NCBI RefSeq assembly: GCF_014646235.1
Contig: NZ_BMNB01000004.1
Span: 62,001 to 126,000 of the forward strand
Length of the DNA stretch: 64,000 nt
Origin: Micromonospora sonchi
GTDB taxonomy: Bacteria > Actinomycetota > Actinomycetes > Mycobacteriales > Micromonosporaceae
Direction: 5' to 3'
Shown here piece by piece: positions 1-8,770 of the stretch. The first letter of the stretch is position 1. Each line of letters begins with the position of its first letter. The notes under the pieces are model-generated. The model ran no database searches. It saw only the letters and a program-made list of their open reading frames with translations, and was not told the origin of the DNA. The position numbers and the translations under genes are program-made.

Positions 1-574
1 GGATGCCGGTCTCGGTCCGTGGGGACGCCGCGGCGTCGGCGTGGATCACCGCGTTGACCAGCACTGTGAGAAGTGGTGTGAGTGTCACCGGGGGCGGCCC
101 GGCTTCACCGGCTCGGCGACCCTGTCACAGGTTGACCGTGTCAACGGTGGCAGAGCTTCTGCCGCTGTCGGAGGTGCCGCCGACGAACTGGCGCGGGCCG
201 ACCGACGGCGACCGGTGACACCAGCCGGACTGTCACAGGTTCCCGTTCCCGAGGCTGTGAGTGTCGTCGGCGTCGTGTCACGGGGCTGCGAGCTGAGCCG
301 GTGACAGCGTCGTCGCGCGCGTGCCTGACGGGTTCTGTCAACCTGTCACAGGCCAGGTCAGCCCGCCTTTGCCAGAACCTCTATCAGCGATCACATTCGA
401 TGAATACGGGTAGGGTGTGCCTGTGACAGGAGCCGGGCGCAGGGCGGTGATCGGGGGTCTGAGCAGCTCTGTCAGAGGCTTGTGAGGCTCGTGTGGCGGA
501 ATCGATGCCACCGCTGCGCCGCGACAACGTCGGCGGCGGTCATCGAATCCCTTCGCTGTCACAGGAGTTTTGAC
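1..574. promoter_or_regulatory. Gene-free leader region upstream of the sigma-like gene, rich in CCTGTCACAGG sites
   Basis: No open frame here has a convincing start, ribosome-binding site or family resemblance. The stretch is instead dominated by repeated 11-bp palindromes of the form CCTGT-C-ACAGG, the last of which overlaps the ribosome-binding site of the downstream sigma-like gene. It looks like a control region or an iteron-type region. The left end may belong to a gene or element continuing outside the window. Confidence 0.6.
121..565. repeat. Six copies of palindromic CCTGTCACAGG motif
   Basis: Copies read directly are CCTGTCACAGG at 121-131, CTGTCACAGG at 230-239, CCTGTCACAGG at 342-352, its reverse complement CCTGTGACAGG at 420-430, the variant palindrome CTCTGTCAGAG at 467-477, and CTGTCACAGG at 556-565. 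Centre spacings are about 109, 112, 78, 47 and 89 bp, so they are dispersed operators rather than a tandem array. The last copy lies across the Shine-Dalgarno sequence of the gene at 575. This suggests autoregulation by the element's own DNA-binding protein, but a replication or transfer role is possible. Confidence 0.75.
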
Positions 575-1453
575 ATGAGCGTGTCCAACGCTACGGACTG
601 GCCCACTTCCGCCCTTGACGCCGCGGCGACCGCCTTCGCCGCGCTGACGTGCGAACCCGCGCCGCTGGTGCTCGACTGCACGGCGTTCGGTCCCGACACC
701 GGTCTGCCGCAGCGGGTGATGCCGCTGCCCGCGCTGCGGGACTGGCTGCTGCGCCACCCCCGTGCCTACACGGCGCGTGACGAGGTGTGGCGGGAGCTGA
801 TCCGCCGCGCCCGCCTCGACGGGCCGCACTGGGTCGTCGCCGCGGCAGGCATGGCGATGCCGGCCCTGCAGCAGTACGCGGCCCGACTCTGCCAGGGCTA
901 CTACGGCGACCCGGCGGACATCGACGCCGAGATCCTGACCGGCTTCCTGACCGCGCTACGCGATCGGGTGGACCTGACGAAACCGGCGCCGTACGCGAGT
1001 CTGTGCCGGGCGGCGTGGCGGGCCGGGCGTGACCTGCGCCTGCAGCAGCAGGAGTACCTGCCGGTCGAGGACATCGAGCACGTCGCCGCCGGCCCACGGA
1101 CCCCGCGGGTGCCGTACGGGCATCCGGACCTCCTAGTCCGGCGGGCGATGAGCCTCGGGATCCTCGATCCGGAAGACGAGCAGGCCTACATCGACGTCCG
1201 GCTCGGGCGTCGGGCGATCGAGCCCATCGCCGCCGCCAACGGCGTCAGCGTGGACGCCCTGCGCATGCGGCTCTCGCGCATCGACAGCCGCATCGCCGAA
1301 GCCCTCGCCGACGGCCTGCTGACCGGGGCCGCGTCGCCGGAAACCGTCGCGGAACTGCGGAGGCAAGCCGAACAGCGCGGTCAGCGACGGGCAGGCCGCG
1401 CTGCGGCTGCCCGCCGCGAAACCAGCCAGGTGGCGGCTGCGGCAGCTGCCTGA
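575..1453 (+). CDS. Sigma-70-like / HTH DNA-binding regulator
   Basis: The product is 292 aa. Residues about 100-160 resemble a sigma region-2-like helical block. Residues about 183-245 resemble a region-4 helix-turn-helix (GRRAIEPIAAANGVSVDALR followed by an arginine-rich helix). The Ala/Arg-rich tail (265-292) looks disordered. I start at the ATG at 575 because AGGAG lies just upstream and overlaps a CCTGTCACAGG palindrome; a longer frame from 482 would run across the operator. It is probably the element's transcription regulator, and a sigma factor proper is not proven. A perfect hairpin follows the stop. Confidence 0.65.
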   Translation: MSVSNATDWPTSALDAAATAFAALTCEPAPLVLDCTAFGPDTGLPQRVMPLPALRDWLLRHPRAYTARDEVWRELIRRARLDGPHWVVAAAGMAMPALQQYAARLCQGYYGDPADIDAEILTGFLTALRDRVDLTKPAPYASLCRAAWRAGRDLRLQQQEYLPVEDIEHVAAGPRTPRVPYGHPDLLVRRAMSLGILDPEDEQAYIDVRLGRRAIEPIAAANGVSVDALRMRLSRIDSRIAEALADGLLTGAASPETVAELRRQAEQRGQRRAGRAAAARRETSQVAAAAAA

Positions 1454-1686
1454 CAGCTTCCCGCACCACCGAGCGCAGCATCTGTGGCCCGACGTGCACC
1501 ACGTCGGGCCACAGCCGTTTCTGCCTCCGCCCTGACAGAAACCGTCCGGCAGCACCCACTGTCGGGCAGCCGACACGCTCCAACGGAGAAAGAGCAGTTC
1601 AGCAGCCCTGACCTGCGCTGTGAGTCTTCGCCCCGAGGGTTGTGAGCGGCGTGGGAGCGCGGCAAGTGTTCGCCACAGGTCACAAG
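1450..1686. repeat. Degenerate CTGACAG / CTGTGAG half-site cluster
   Basis: Sites related to the upstream palindrome recur after the sigma-like gene: CTGACAG at 1450-1456 (overlapping the stop codon) and at 1532-1538, CTGTGAG at 1618-1624, TTGTGAG at 1640-1646, and CCACAGGTCACAAG at 1673-1686. They sit in the gap before the secretion operon, where a promoter for that operon would be expected. Confidence 0.45.
1483..1513 (+). terminator. Perfect 14-bp hairpin after the sigma-like gene
   Basis: TGTGGCCCGACGTG at 1483-1496 pairs perfectly with 1500-1513 across a 3-nt loop, 30 nt after the stop codon. There is no U-tract, as is common for actinomycete terminators. It would insulate the regulator from the secretion operon. 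Confidence 0.7.
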
Positions 1687-1986
1687 ACCCGGTTTGGGGG
1701 TGCGGGACTTCCCCGAGCGGCACCGCTGCTCGGTGGTCCCGCCCGCCGCCGGGCGACACGAGGAACCACGATCCGCGTGCCTCGGGTGCCGCGCCACGTT
1801 GATGCGCTGACACCACATTGATGACCGCAACCCACCCCTAAGGGAGGACGAGCTCCTCCCGAGGCTCGCGGTGTCGTTCGTTCCTTCACCTACGCCCGGC
1901 GGCGGCCCCTGTGGACCGTTTCGAGCAATCGCCGCGCCCCGGTCACGCCGTTCGGCGCCCCGGGGCGCGGCGGGAGGTGAACCGCA
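1514..1986. other. Gene-free gap before the secretion operon
   Basis: I see no supportable gene in this stretch. It carries the CTGTGAG-type sites and presumably the promoter of the secretion operon. GGGAGGTGAACCGC immediately before 1987 provides a strong ribosome-binding site for the first operon gene. Confidence 0.5.
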
Positions 1987-2367
1987 ATGTCCCGCACCCC
2001 CACTCACATCCGTACAACCCGACGGGCCGCTCGTTTCGCGCTGCGCGTGGCCGTGCCGCTGTCCGGCACAGGACTGGCCTTCACGATCCCGGCCGCCGCG
2101 CACGCCGATCCCGGTAGCGCCGTATACCTGGCGGCGAACTCGCTGCCGGTGGTGATCGCCAACCTTCAGGCCTGGGTCATGGGGATCCTCGCCGCGATCG
2201 CCACCCTCTACCTCGTCCTGGCCGGCGTCTACTGGGCCACTGCCGGTGGTGACCCGTCGCAGGTGGAGAAGGCCAAGCTCGCCCTGCGCAACGCGTTGAT
2301 CGGCTACGGCTTGGCGGTCCTCGCGCCGATCCTGCTGCAGATCATCCAGGGCATCGTCGGCGGCTGA
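1987..2367 (+). CDS. Conjugation pilin-like protein (TrbC/VirB2-like)
   Basis: The 126-aa product has an arginine-containing N-terminus, a hydrophobic stretch ending in AAAHADPG (likely signal cleavage near residue 37) and two membrane spans at about 55-78 and 97-120 separated by a short loop with basic residues. This is the layout of VirB2/TrbC-type pilins and the T4SS pilin family of Gram-positive systems. It is the first gene of the operon, has a strong GGGAGG ribosome-binding site and is followed after 6 nt by the polytopic component. Expected role: membrane-inserted pilin or channel component of the transfer machine. Confidence 0.7.
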   Translation: MSRTPTHIRTTRRAARFALRVAVPLSGTGLAFTIPAAAHADPGSAVYLAANSLPVVIANLQAWVMGILAAIATLYLVLAGVYWATAGGDPSQVEKAKLALRNALIGYGLAVLAPILLQIIQGIVGG

Positions 2368-2373
2368 GACGTC

Positions 2374-3288
2374 ATGGGATGGATCCTCGACCAGGCTCTC
2401 GACTGGCTCACCACGGCGATCCTGGCCTGCCTCACCGCGATCTTCGATCTGATCACCGGCATCCTGCTCCACACCCCGAAGGTCACCGCGCTGCCGCAGG
2501 TGCAGGCTCTCACCGGCCGGTCGGTCTGGATCGTGGACACCGTCTTCGTCCTGGCGTTCGTCGCCGCCGGCGTGCTCGTCATGGTCGCCGGCGGCGGCGA
2601 ACAATCCCGGTACACCGTCAAGGACCTCCTCCCCCGGCTGGTCGTCGGGTTCACCGCCGCGCACTTCTCCCAACTGGCCTGCGCCCAGCTCATCGACGCG
2701 GCCAACGCCTTGACCGGGGCGATCAGCGAGGGCGGCTCCGACAGCGACGGTGCGTTCACCGCGATCCAGACGCACCTCACGGCGGCGAAGGACCACGCCG
2801 TTCCGCTGTTGTTCCTGGTCCTGGTCCTCATCATCACCGTGCTGATCGTGACGACCGCGTTCCAGGTGATCGGCCGGTTCGTTGCGTTGCTGGTGCTGAC
2901 GAGCATCGCGCCGCTGGCGCTGGCCTGCCACGCGCTGCCACAGACCGACCCGTTCGCCCGGCTGTGGTGGCGCGCCTACACCGGATGCCTGGCGATCCCG
3001 ATCGCCCAGTCGTTCTTCCTCACCGCAGGCGAGCAGGCGCTCCTCGACCCGGCAGCCATGCTGCCGGTGTTCGGCCTGCCCGCCGACCCCGGCGGCACCC
3101 TCAACCTCCTGGTGGTCGTGGTCCTGCTCTGGACCACCGTCAAGATCCCCACCCTGATGGCCCGCTGGGCGGGCCAGAGCGGACGCGGCACCGCGAACAT
3201 GCTCGGCGCGGCCGTCCGCGTCGTCGTGGTCCAGCAACTCACCCGCGCCGTCCCCGGCCTGAACACCCTCCGGAGGACCATCACATGA
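2374..3288 (+). CDS. Polytopic T4SS membrane protein (TrbL/VirB6-like)
   Basis: The 304-aa protein has about six to seven hydrophobic segments, including 8-32, 49-72, 143-165, 168-190 and a C-terminal pair around 205-255. A hydrophilic loop rich in Gly, Ser and Asp lies near 115-125. Position between a pilin-like gene and PrgI/VirB4 genes matches the TrbL/VirB6 inner-membrane channel subunit of conjugation systems. The stop overlaps the next ATG (ATGA at 3285), indicating translational coupling. Family assignment rests on topology and context, since such proteins diverge strongly. Confidence 0.65.
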   Translation: MGWILDQALDWLTTAILACLTAIFDLITGILLHTPKVTALPQVQALTGRSVWIVDTVFVLAFVAAGVLVMVAGGGEQSRYTVKDLLPRLVVGFTAAHFSQLACAQLIDAANALTGAISEGGSDSDGAFTAIQTHLTAAKDHAVPLLFLVLVLIITVLIVTTAFQVIGRFVALLVLTSIAPLALACHALPQTDPFARLWWRAYTGCLAIPIAQSFFLTAGEQALLDPAAMLPVFGLPADPGGTLNLLVVVVLLWTTVKIPTLMARWAGQSGRGTANMLGAAVRVVVVQQLTRAVPGLNTLRRTIT

Positions 3289-4262
3289 CCCGATCCGAAC
3301 CCGACAGTGACCTGACCAGGGCACGGATGCCCGCCGACGTCGACGCCCCCGACAAGGTCGCCTACGGCCTGACGTTCCACCAACTGGCGATCGTCGCCAC
3401 CGGCACCCTGCTCTTCTACGCCGCGTGGCGCACGCTGCACGATGTCGTGCCAGCACCAGTCCTCATCGGCGCGGGTGTGGTGCTCGGCGGGCTGGTCATC
3501 GGCTTGGCGCTCGGCCGCCGCGACGGCCTGTCCATGGACGTGTGGCTACTGCACGCGCTCCGCCACACCCGCACCCCCCGCTCGCTGTCCAACGCCAGCG
3601 TCGCGGCGGATACCGGGCCGGCGGACTGGGTCGAGACGCCCAAGAGTGGCCGGGTACCGCTGCCGGCGCCGTTGCGGCTGCCCGCCGACGCCATCGACGA
3701 CGACGGGCAGATCAGCCTCGGCGCAGATCGGGCGGCGATCGTCGGCACCACCACGGTGAACCTCGCCCTGCGCACCCCCGCCGAGCAGGCGGCCCTGATC
3801 GAGGGCTGGGGCAGGTGGCTCAACAGCCTGTCGACGCCCACGCAGATCGTCGTGTCCGCGCAGCCGGTCGACCTAGCCTCCCATGGCCGGGCACTCGCCG
3901 CGGCCGCGGACGCCCAGCCGCACCCGCAACTGCGGGCGGCATGCGCCGACCACGCCGCGTTCCTCGCCGACCTCGCCACCCGGCGGGACCCGCTGCGCCG
4001 GCAGGTCCTGATCGTCCACCGCACGGCGGCCGGCGAGCGAACCCCACACACGGCCCTGCGCCGCGCCGATGACACGGCACGGACGCTATCCGGCCTCGGC
4101 GTCAGCCCACGGGTGCTGGACGGACCGGCGGTCACCGCCGCTCTGGCATCCGCCGCCGACCCCTACCGGCCACCGCGGCCGGGCGGCCTGGCCGCGCCCG
4201 ACGCCGTCATCACCACCGCCCCATCCCCTGCCCCCACGAAGAAGAAGAGGAAGACATCATGA
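3285..4262 (+). CDS. PrgI-like T4SS membrane protein
   Basis: The 325-aa protein has a short N-terminus, two adjacent membrane helices at about 30-50 and 57-78 ending in GRRDG, then a long soluble domain and a Lys-rich tail (TKKKRKTS). Two close N-terminal helices followed by a cytoplasmic domain, immediately upstream of a VirB4 ATPase, is the hallmark of PrgI/TcpE-like components. These are thought to anchor the VirB4 ATPase to the membrane channel. Overlap with both neighbours is 4 nt. It is unusually long for PrgI, so the soluble part may be an actinobacterial extension. Confidence 0.65.
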   Translation: MTRSEPDSDLTRARMPADVDAPDKVAYGLTFHQLAIVATGTLLFYAAWRTLHDVVPAPVLIGAGVVLGGLVIGLALGRRDGLSMDVWLLHALRHTRTPRSLSNASVAADTGPADWVETPKSGRVPLPAPLRLPADAIDDDGQISLGADRAAIVGTTTVNLALRTPAEQAALIEGWGRWLNSLSTPTQIVVSAQPVDLASHGRALAAAADAQPHPQLRAACADHAAFLADLATRRDPLRRQVLIVHRTAAGERTPHTALRRADDTARTLSGLGVSPRVLDGPAVTAALASAADPYRPPRPGGLAAPDAVITTAPSPAPTKKKRKTS

Positions 4263-6046
4263 TCAGGAACAGAGGGGCCACTGGCGACGGGATGCAGTCG
4301 CAGCCGGCCTCGTTGGCGTCGGCAGTTGCGCCAGCCACGGTCGAGGTCACCCCACGGTGGCTGCGCGTAGGCGACGGGTACGCCGCCACCCTCGTGGTGA
4401 CCGGCTACCCGGCCGAAGTCGGCGGCGCGTGGCTGGAACCGCTGCTGTCCTGGCCTGGCCGCCTGGACCTCGCCCTGCACATCGAGCCGCTGCCGGCGCC
4501 GATCGCCGCCGCCCGGCTGCGCACCCAGCGGGCCCGCCTGGAGTCGTCGAGGCGGGCCGACTCCGACCGGGGCAAGCTGGCCGACCCGTACGTCGACGCC
4601 GCCGCCGAGGACGCCGGTGACCTGGCCGAACGACTCGCCCGTGGCGCGGCGAAGCTGTTCCGGGTCGGCCTGTACCTGACGGTGCACGCCCGCTCCGAGG
4701 CCGAACTGGTGCAGGCGTGCGCGCAGGTCCGGGCCGCCGCCGCGTCGACCCTGCTGGACGTGCAGCCGGCGACCTGGCGGCAACTGGCCGGGTGGACCAC
4801 CACCCTGCCCCTGGCCACCGACGGGCTGCGGATGCTGCGCACCATGGACACGCAGGCCCTCGCCGCCGCGTTCCCGCTGTCGAGCCCGGACCTGCCCGCT
4901 CCGCTGCCCGGCGACCCGCCGACGACCGGCGGTGTCCTCTACGGGGTCAACCCGGCCAGCGCCGGCATCGTCTGGTGGGACCGATGGGCGCAGGAGAACC
5001 ACAACTCCATCGTCCTGGCCCGATCGGGGGCGGGGAAGTCGTACTTCGTGAAGCTGGAAATCCTGCGCAACCTCTACCAGGGTGTGCAGGTCGCCGTGGT
5101 CGACCCCGAGGACGAGTACCTGCGCCTCGCCGACGCCGTCGGCGGCAGCGTCGTCCGGTTGGGCCTACCCGGTGTGAAGATCAACCCCCTCGACCTGCCC
5201 GTCGGCGACCGCCGCCCCGACACGCTGACCCGCCGCGGGCTGTTCCTCCACACCCTGATCAGCGTGCTGCTCGGCCACCAGCCGCCACCGGCGGAACGGG
5301 CGGCCCTGGACCGGGCCATCCTCGCCGTCTACCGGTCCGCCGGCATCACCGCAGATCCGGCCACCCACCACCGGTCGGCGCCGCTCCTGCGCGACCTCGC
5401 GCAGACACTGCGCACCGACGACGACCCGGCCGCCGCGACGCTGGCCGCCCGGCTCGCGCCCTGGGTGCAGGGCAGCTTCGCCGACCTGTTCGACGCCCCC
5501 ACCACCCAGACGCCCACCGGACATTTGGTCGTATGGTCGCTGCGGCACCTGCCCGATGAGCTACGCACCGTCGGCACCCTGCTCGCCCTGGACTCGATCT
5601 GGCGCACCGTCGACACACCGCGACGGCCGTCGCAGCGGCGGCTCGTCGTGGTCGACGAGGCGTGGCTGCTGATGCGCGACGGCGAAGGCGCCCGCTTCCT
5701 GTTCCGCATGTCGAAGGCGGCACGCAAACGCAACGCTGGGCTGACCGTCATCACCCAGGACGCCGCCGACGTGCTCAGCACCGACCTCGGCCAGGCCGTG
5801 GTGTCCAACGCCTCCACCCAGGTGCTGCTACGGCAGGCCCCGCAAGCCATCGACGCCGTCGGAGAGGCGTTCGGGCTCACCGGCGGCGAACGACGCCTGC
5901 TGCTGTCAGCCCGCCGGGGCCAGGGCCTGTTGATCTCCGGCGTCAACAGGACGAGTTTCGAGTCAATCTCCTCGGACGCGGAGCACGCGCTGTGCACCAC
6001 GAACCCGGCCGAGCTGGCCGAGGGCGACGAGGAGGACGACCTGTGA
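4259..6046 (+). CDS. virB4: VirB4-family conjugation ATPase
   Basis: The 595-aa protein carries Walker A ARSGAGKS at about 254-261, an aspartate-rich segment VVDPEDEY near 284, Walker B LVVVDEAW at about 462-469 and a downstream ITQDAADVL sensor segment. This order is typical of VirB4/TrbE/TcpF ATPases that energise pilus assembly and substrate transfer. The N-terminal 230 residues have no membrane span, consistent with recruitment by the PrgI-like partner. It starts with ATGA overlapping the upstream stop and overlaps the downstream gene by GTGA. It is shorter than proteobacterial VirB4 (about 800 aa), as is common in Gram-positive systems. Confidence 0.85.
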   Translation: MIRNRGATGDGMQSQPASLASAVAPATVEVTPRWLRVGDGYAATLVVTGYPAEVGGAWLEPLLSWPGRLDLALHIEPLPAPIAAARLRTQRARLESSRRADSDRGKLADPYVDAAAEDAGDLAERLARGAAKLFRVGLYLTVHARSEAELVQACAQVRAAAASTLLDVQPATWRQLAGWTTTLPLATDGLRMLRTMDTQALAAAFPLSSPDLPAPLPGDPPTTGGVLYGVNPASAGIVWWDRWAQENHNSIVLARSGAGKSYFVKLEILRNLYQGVQVAVVDPEDEYLRLADAVGGSVVRLGLPGVKINPLDLPVGDRRPDTLTRRGLFLHTLISVLLGHQPPPAERAALDRAILAVYRSAGITADPATHHRSAPLLRDLAQTLRTDDDPAAATLAARLAPWVQGSFADLFDAPTTQTPTGHLVVWSLRHLPDELRTVGTLLALDSIWRTVDTPRRPSQRRLVVVDEAWLLMRDGEGARFLFRMSKAARKRNAGLTVITQDAADVLSTDLGQAVVSNASTQVLLRQAPQAIDAVGEAFGLTGGERRLLLSARRGQGLLISGVNRTSFESISSDAEHALCTTNPAELAEGDEEDDL

Positions 6047-8562
6047 CACCACCTCTGGACGCCGTGAGATCCGTGCTCCTGTCGCCGCCACCGGCGCCCA
6101 GCCCCACATTCGGGCCGGGTGCCGATCTCGATCCGCCTCCTACCGGAGGCGGCGCCGCCCTGGTCGACGCCGCCGCGTGGGCCACACAGCGGCCCTGGTT
6201 GGCGGCTGTCGCCGCCGGGCTGCTGGCCGTCTGGGTCGGAGCCCGGAACCTGGTCGAGATCCGGCGGCACCGCCACCACGCCCACGGCGCCAGGCTCGTG
6301 ACGATCGCACCGCCGCCGGAGGTCGACCCACGCAGCGCGGGCGCGTTGTGGGCGAACCTCGCCGGCGTCCTCACCCCGTCGCGGCGGCGGCGTCTGCTCT
6401 ACGGCACCTCGCACGTCGTGTGGCAGTACACGTGGTCGGGCCGGCAGCTGCTCATCTCGATCTGGGTGCCCGGCACCGTCCCGGCAGGGGCGGTCGAGGC
6501 GGCGGTGCGGGCGGCGTGGCCCAGCTCGGCCACCACCACCGACACCAACCCACCCCCGCCGATCCCCCTGCACGCGTACCCCGCCACCGGTGGGCATCTG
6601 CTGCCGGTGTTCGCGGAGTGGCTACCGTTTGCCACCGATCACGACGCCGACCCTCTGCGCGCGCTGATGTCGGCCGGCGCGCAGCTCAAACCCGGCGAGT
6701 ACGCGTGCGTGCAGATCCTCGCCCGCCCGGCCACCCCCCGGCGGGTGGCACGAGCCCGCCGCGCCGCCGGACGGCTACGGTCCGGCAGGACCGCTGTCCC
6801 GGCGATCAACCCGGCCGCGCCGCTGCTGTGGCTGATCGACGCGTTCCTCCCCGGCACCGGCGGGGGCGGCCGGACCACCACGCCCGCCGCCCGCCGGGAT
6901 CCCACCGTGGAACGGGATGTGCGGGCGATCCTGGACAAGACGGCGCACCCGATGTGGCAGACCGGCATCCGGTACGCCGTCGCCACCACCAACCAGCGGC
7001 CCGGTGCCGACCCGGTCGGCAGGTTACGGGGCATCGCCGACACCCTCGCCTCCGCGTTCGCCATCCACACCGGCCGCAACCGGCTCACCCACCGGGCCCG
7101 GATGCCCGCGCCGGTGGCCGTCCTCGCCGCCCGCCGACTCGGCCCCGGATTCCTCACCTCCGCCCCGGAACTCGCCGCCCTGGCAGCGTTGCCGCAGGAC
7201 CTCGCCGTGCCCGGCCTGGACCGGGCCCGGGCGGCGTCCATGCCGGCACCGGTCGCCGTTCCCGGCGGAGGGCGTGGGGTGAAGATGCTCGGCGACGCCG
7301 AAGTCGGTGGCCACAGTGTCGGGCTGTCGGTGGCGGACGCGAGGTATCACATGCATGTGATCGGTTCGACGGGCTCCGGGAAGACCACCCTGCTGGTCAA
7401 CATGGCCCTCGACGACATCAAGGCCGGCCGGGGCACCGTGGTCATCGACCCGCACGGCGACCTGGTCCTGGACATCCTCGACCGGCTGCCCGCCAGCGTC
7501 GCCGACCGTGTCGTGCTCTTCGACCCCGACCAGGAGAATCCGCCGACGCTGAACCCTCTCGAAGGTGACGACCCTGACCTGGTCGTCGACAACCTGGTGT
7601 CGATCTTCGGCAACATTTTCCAGAAGGCGTGGGGGCCGCGGATGGACGACGTCATGCGGGTGGCGTGCCTGACCCTGCTACGGCACAACAACGTCACCCT
7701 GCAGCACATCCCCCCGCTGCTCAACAGCCCACAGTTCCGGTCCGCGATGACGGTGGACCTGGACGACCCGGCCGGGCTCAGCGGCTTCTGGCAGTGGTAC
7801 GACAGCCTCAACGACAGCCTCCGTTCCCAGGTCATCGGTCCGGTCCTCGCCCGACTGCGATCGTTCCTGCTACGCGACTTCGTCAAACGCACCATGCGGT
7901 ATCCGAAGTCGAGCTTCGACATGGGCAAGGTCCTCGACGGTGGGGTGCTGCTCGTCCGGATCCCCAAGGGTGTTCTCGGGGAGGACACCAGCCGGCTCCT
8001 CGGCTCCCTGATCCTCGCGCAGGTGTGGCAAGCCGCGACCGCCCGCGCCGCCACCGCATCCGAACGCCGCCGCGACGCCACGCTGATCATCGACGAGGCG
8101 CAGAACTTCCTCACCCTGGCCAACTCTCTCGACACGATGCTCGCCGAGGCCCGTAAGTACCGGCTGTCACTCGTACTCGCCCACCAGGATCTGGCCCAGT
8201 TCCCCCGGGATCTGCTCTCCGCCGCGTCCGCCAATGCCCGCAACAAGGTGTACTTCACGGTGGCGCCGGAAGACGCGAAGGTGCTGTCCCGGCACACCCT
8301 GCCCGAGCTGGGTGAGCACGACCTCGCCCACCTCGACGCGTACACCGCCGCCGCGCGGCTGGTCGTCGACGGCCGCCAGACCCCGGCGTTCACGATGAAG
8401 ACCCGGCCGCCGAAGCCGGTCGTCGGCGAGGCGACCGCTATTCGCCAGGCCGCCGCCGCGGCGGTACCGGCGCAGAACACCAGCGCCGTCGACGAACTCG
8501 TCGAGCGACTCAGCCGCAAACCCGACGATCGGCGGAACCGTCCGAAGAGCGACCGCACCTGA
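6043..8562 (+). CDS. TraG/VirD4-HerA-like conjugative coupling ATPase
   Basis: The 839-aa protein starts at GTG 6043, overlapping the virB4 stop. A single membrane helix lies near residues 46-66. Walker A GSTGSGKTTL is near 441 and is followed by VVIDPHGDLV. Walker B LIIDEAQNFL is near 679, and a later segment reads LAHQDLAQFP. The DPHGD and DEAQ motifs are characteristic of HerA/TraG-like DNA-translocating ATPases annotated as type IV secretory conjugative DNA-transfer proteins in actinobacteria. Expected role: coupling the DNA substrate to the secretion channel. It is the last gene of the five-gene overlapped operon. Confidence 0.85.
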   Translation: MTPPLDAVRSVLLSPPPAPSPTFGPGADLDPPPTGGGAALVDAAAWATQRPWLAAVAAGLLAVWVGARNLVEIRRHRHHAHGARLVTIAPPPEVDPRSAGALWANLAGVLTPSRRRRLLYGTSHVVWQYTWSGRQLLISIWVPGTVPAGAVEAAVRAAWPSSATTTDTNPPPPIPLHAYPATGGHLLPVFAEWLPFATDHDADPLRALMSAGAQLKPGEYACVQILARPATPRRVARARRAAGRLRSGRTAVPAINPAAPLLWLIDAFLPGTGGGGRTTTPAARRDPTVERDVRAILDKTAHPMWQTGIRYAVATTNQRPGADPVGRLRGIADTLASAFAIHTGRNRLTHRARMPAPVAVLAARRLGPGFLTSAPELAALAALPQDLAVPGLDRARAASMPAPVAVPGGGRGVKMLGDAEVGGHSVGLSVADARYHMHVIGSTGSGKTTLLVNMALDDIKAGRGTVVIDPHGDLVLDILDRLPASVADRVVLFDPDQENPPTLNPLEGDDPDLVVDNLVSIFGNIFQKAWGPRMDDVMRVACLTLLRHNNVTLQHIPPLLNSPQFRSAMTVDLDDPAGLSGFWQWYDSLNDSLRSQVIGPVLARLRSFLLRDFVKRTMRYPKSSFDMGKVLDGGVLLVRIPKGVLGEDTSRLLGSLILAQVWQAATARAATASERRRDATLIIDEAQNFLTLANSLDTMLAEARKYRLSLVLAHQDLAQFPRDLLSAASANARNKVYFTVAPEDAKVLSRHTLPELGEHDLAHLDAYTAAARLVVDGRQTPAFTMKTRPPKPVVGEATAIRQAAAAAVPAQNTSAVDELVERLSRKPDDRRNRPKSDRT

Positions 8563-8664
8563 CCACTCTGGGGCAGCGGTGGCGTCGACCGGGTCGCGAA
8601 CCGGCTCGTCACCAGGATCGCCACCGGTGACCGCCCGGCACCTGCCCCACACCCCTGAGCTGGG

Positions 8665-8693
8665 CTGTCAGTGCCGCACACACCCCCTGACAG
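8665..8693. repeat. CTGTCAG and CTGACAG inverted pair
   Basis: CTGTCAG at 8665-8671 and its complement CTGACAG at 8687-8693 lie in the 208-nt gap between the coupling ATPase and the replication-relaxation gene. They resemble the half-sites of the palindrome upstream of the sigma-like gene and could place this transcript under the same regulator. Confidence 0.4.
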
Positions 8694-8770
8694 ACCCTCC
8701 GCGCTGCCCTCTCCCGTTCCAGACACCCCTCCCGATCGGGAGGGAACCCTTTTCCCCAGGAGCAAACACC

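Noticed and set aside
482..574. Longer N-terminus of the sigma-like gene
   Set aside because: It would place operator-like palindromes and the ribosome-binding site inside coding sequence. The ATG at 575 has AGGAG in position.
1381..3456. 691-codon minus-strand frame
   Set aside because: Antisense to the pilin-like, VirB6-like and PrgI-like genes; composition is Asp/Gly/Arg-biased shadow.
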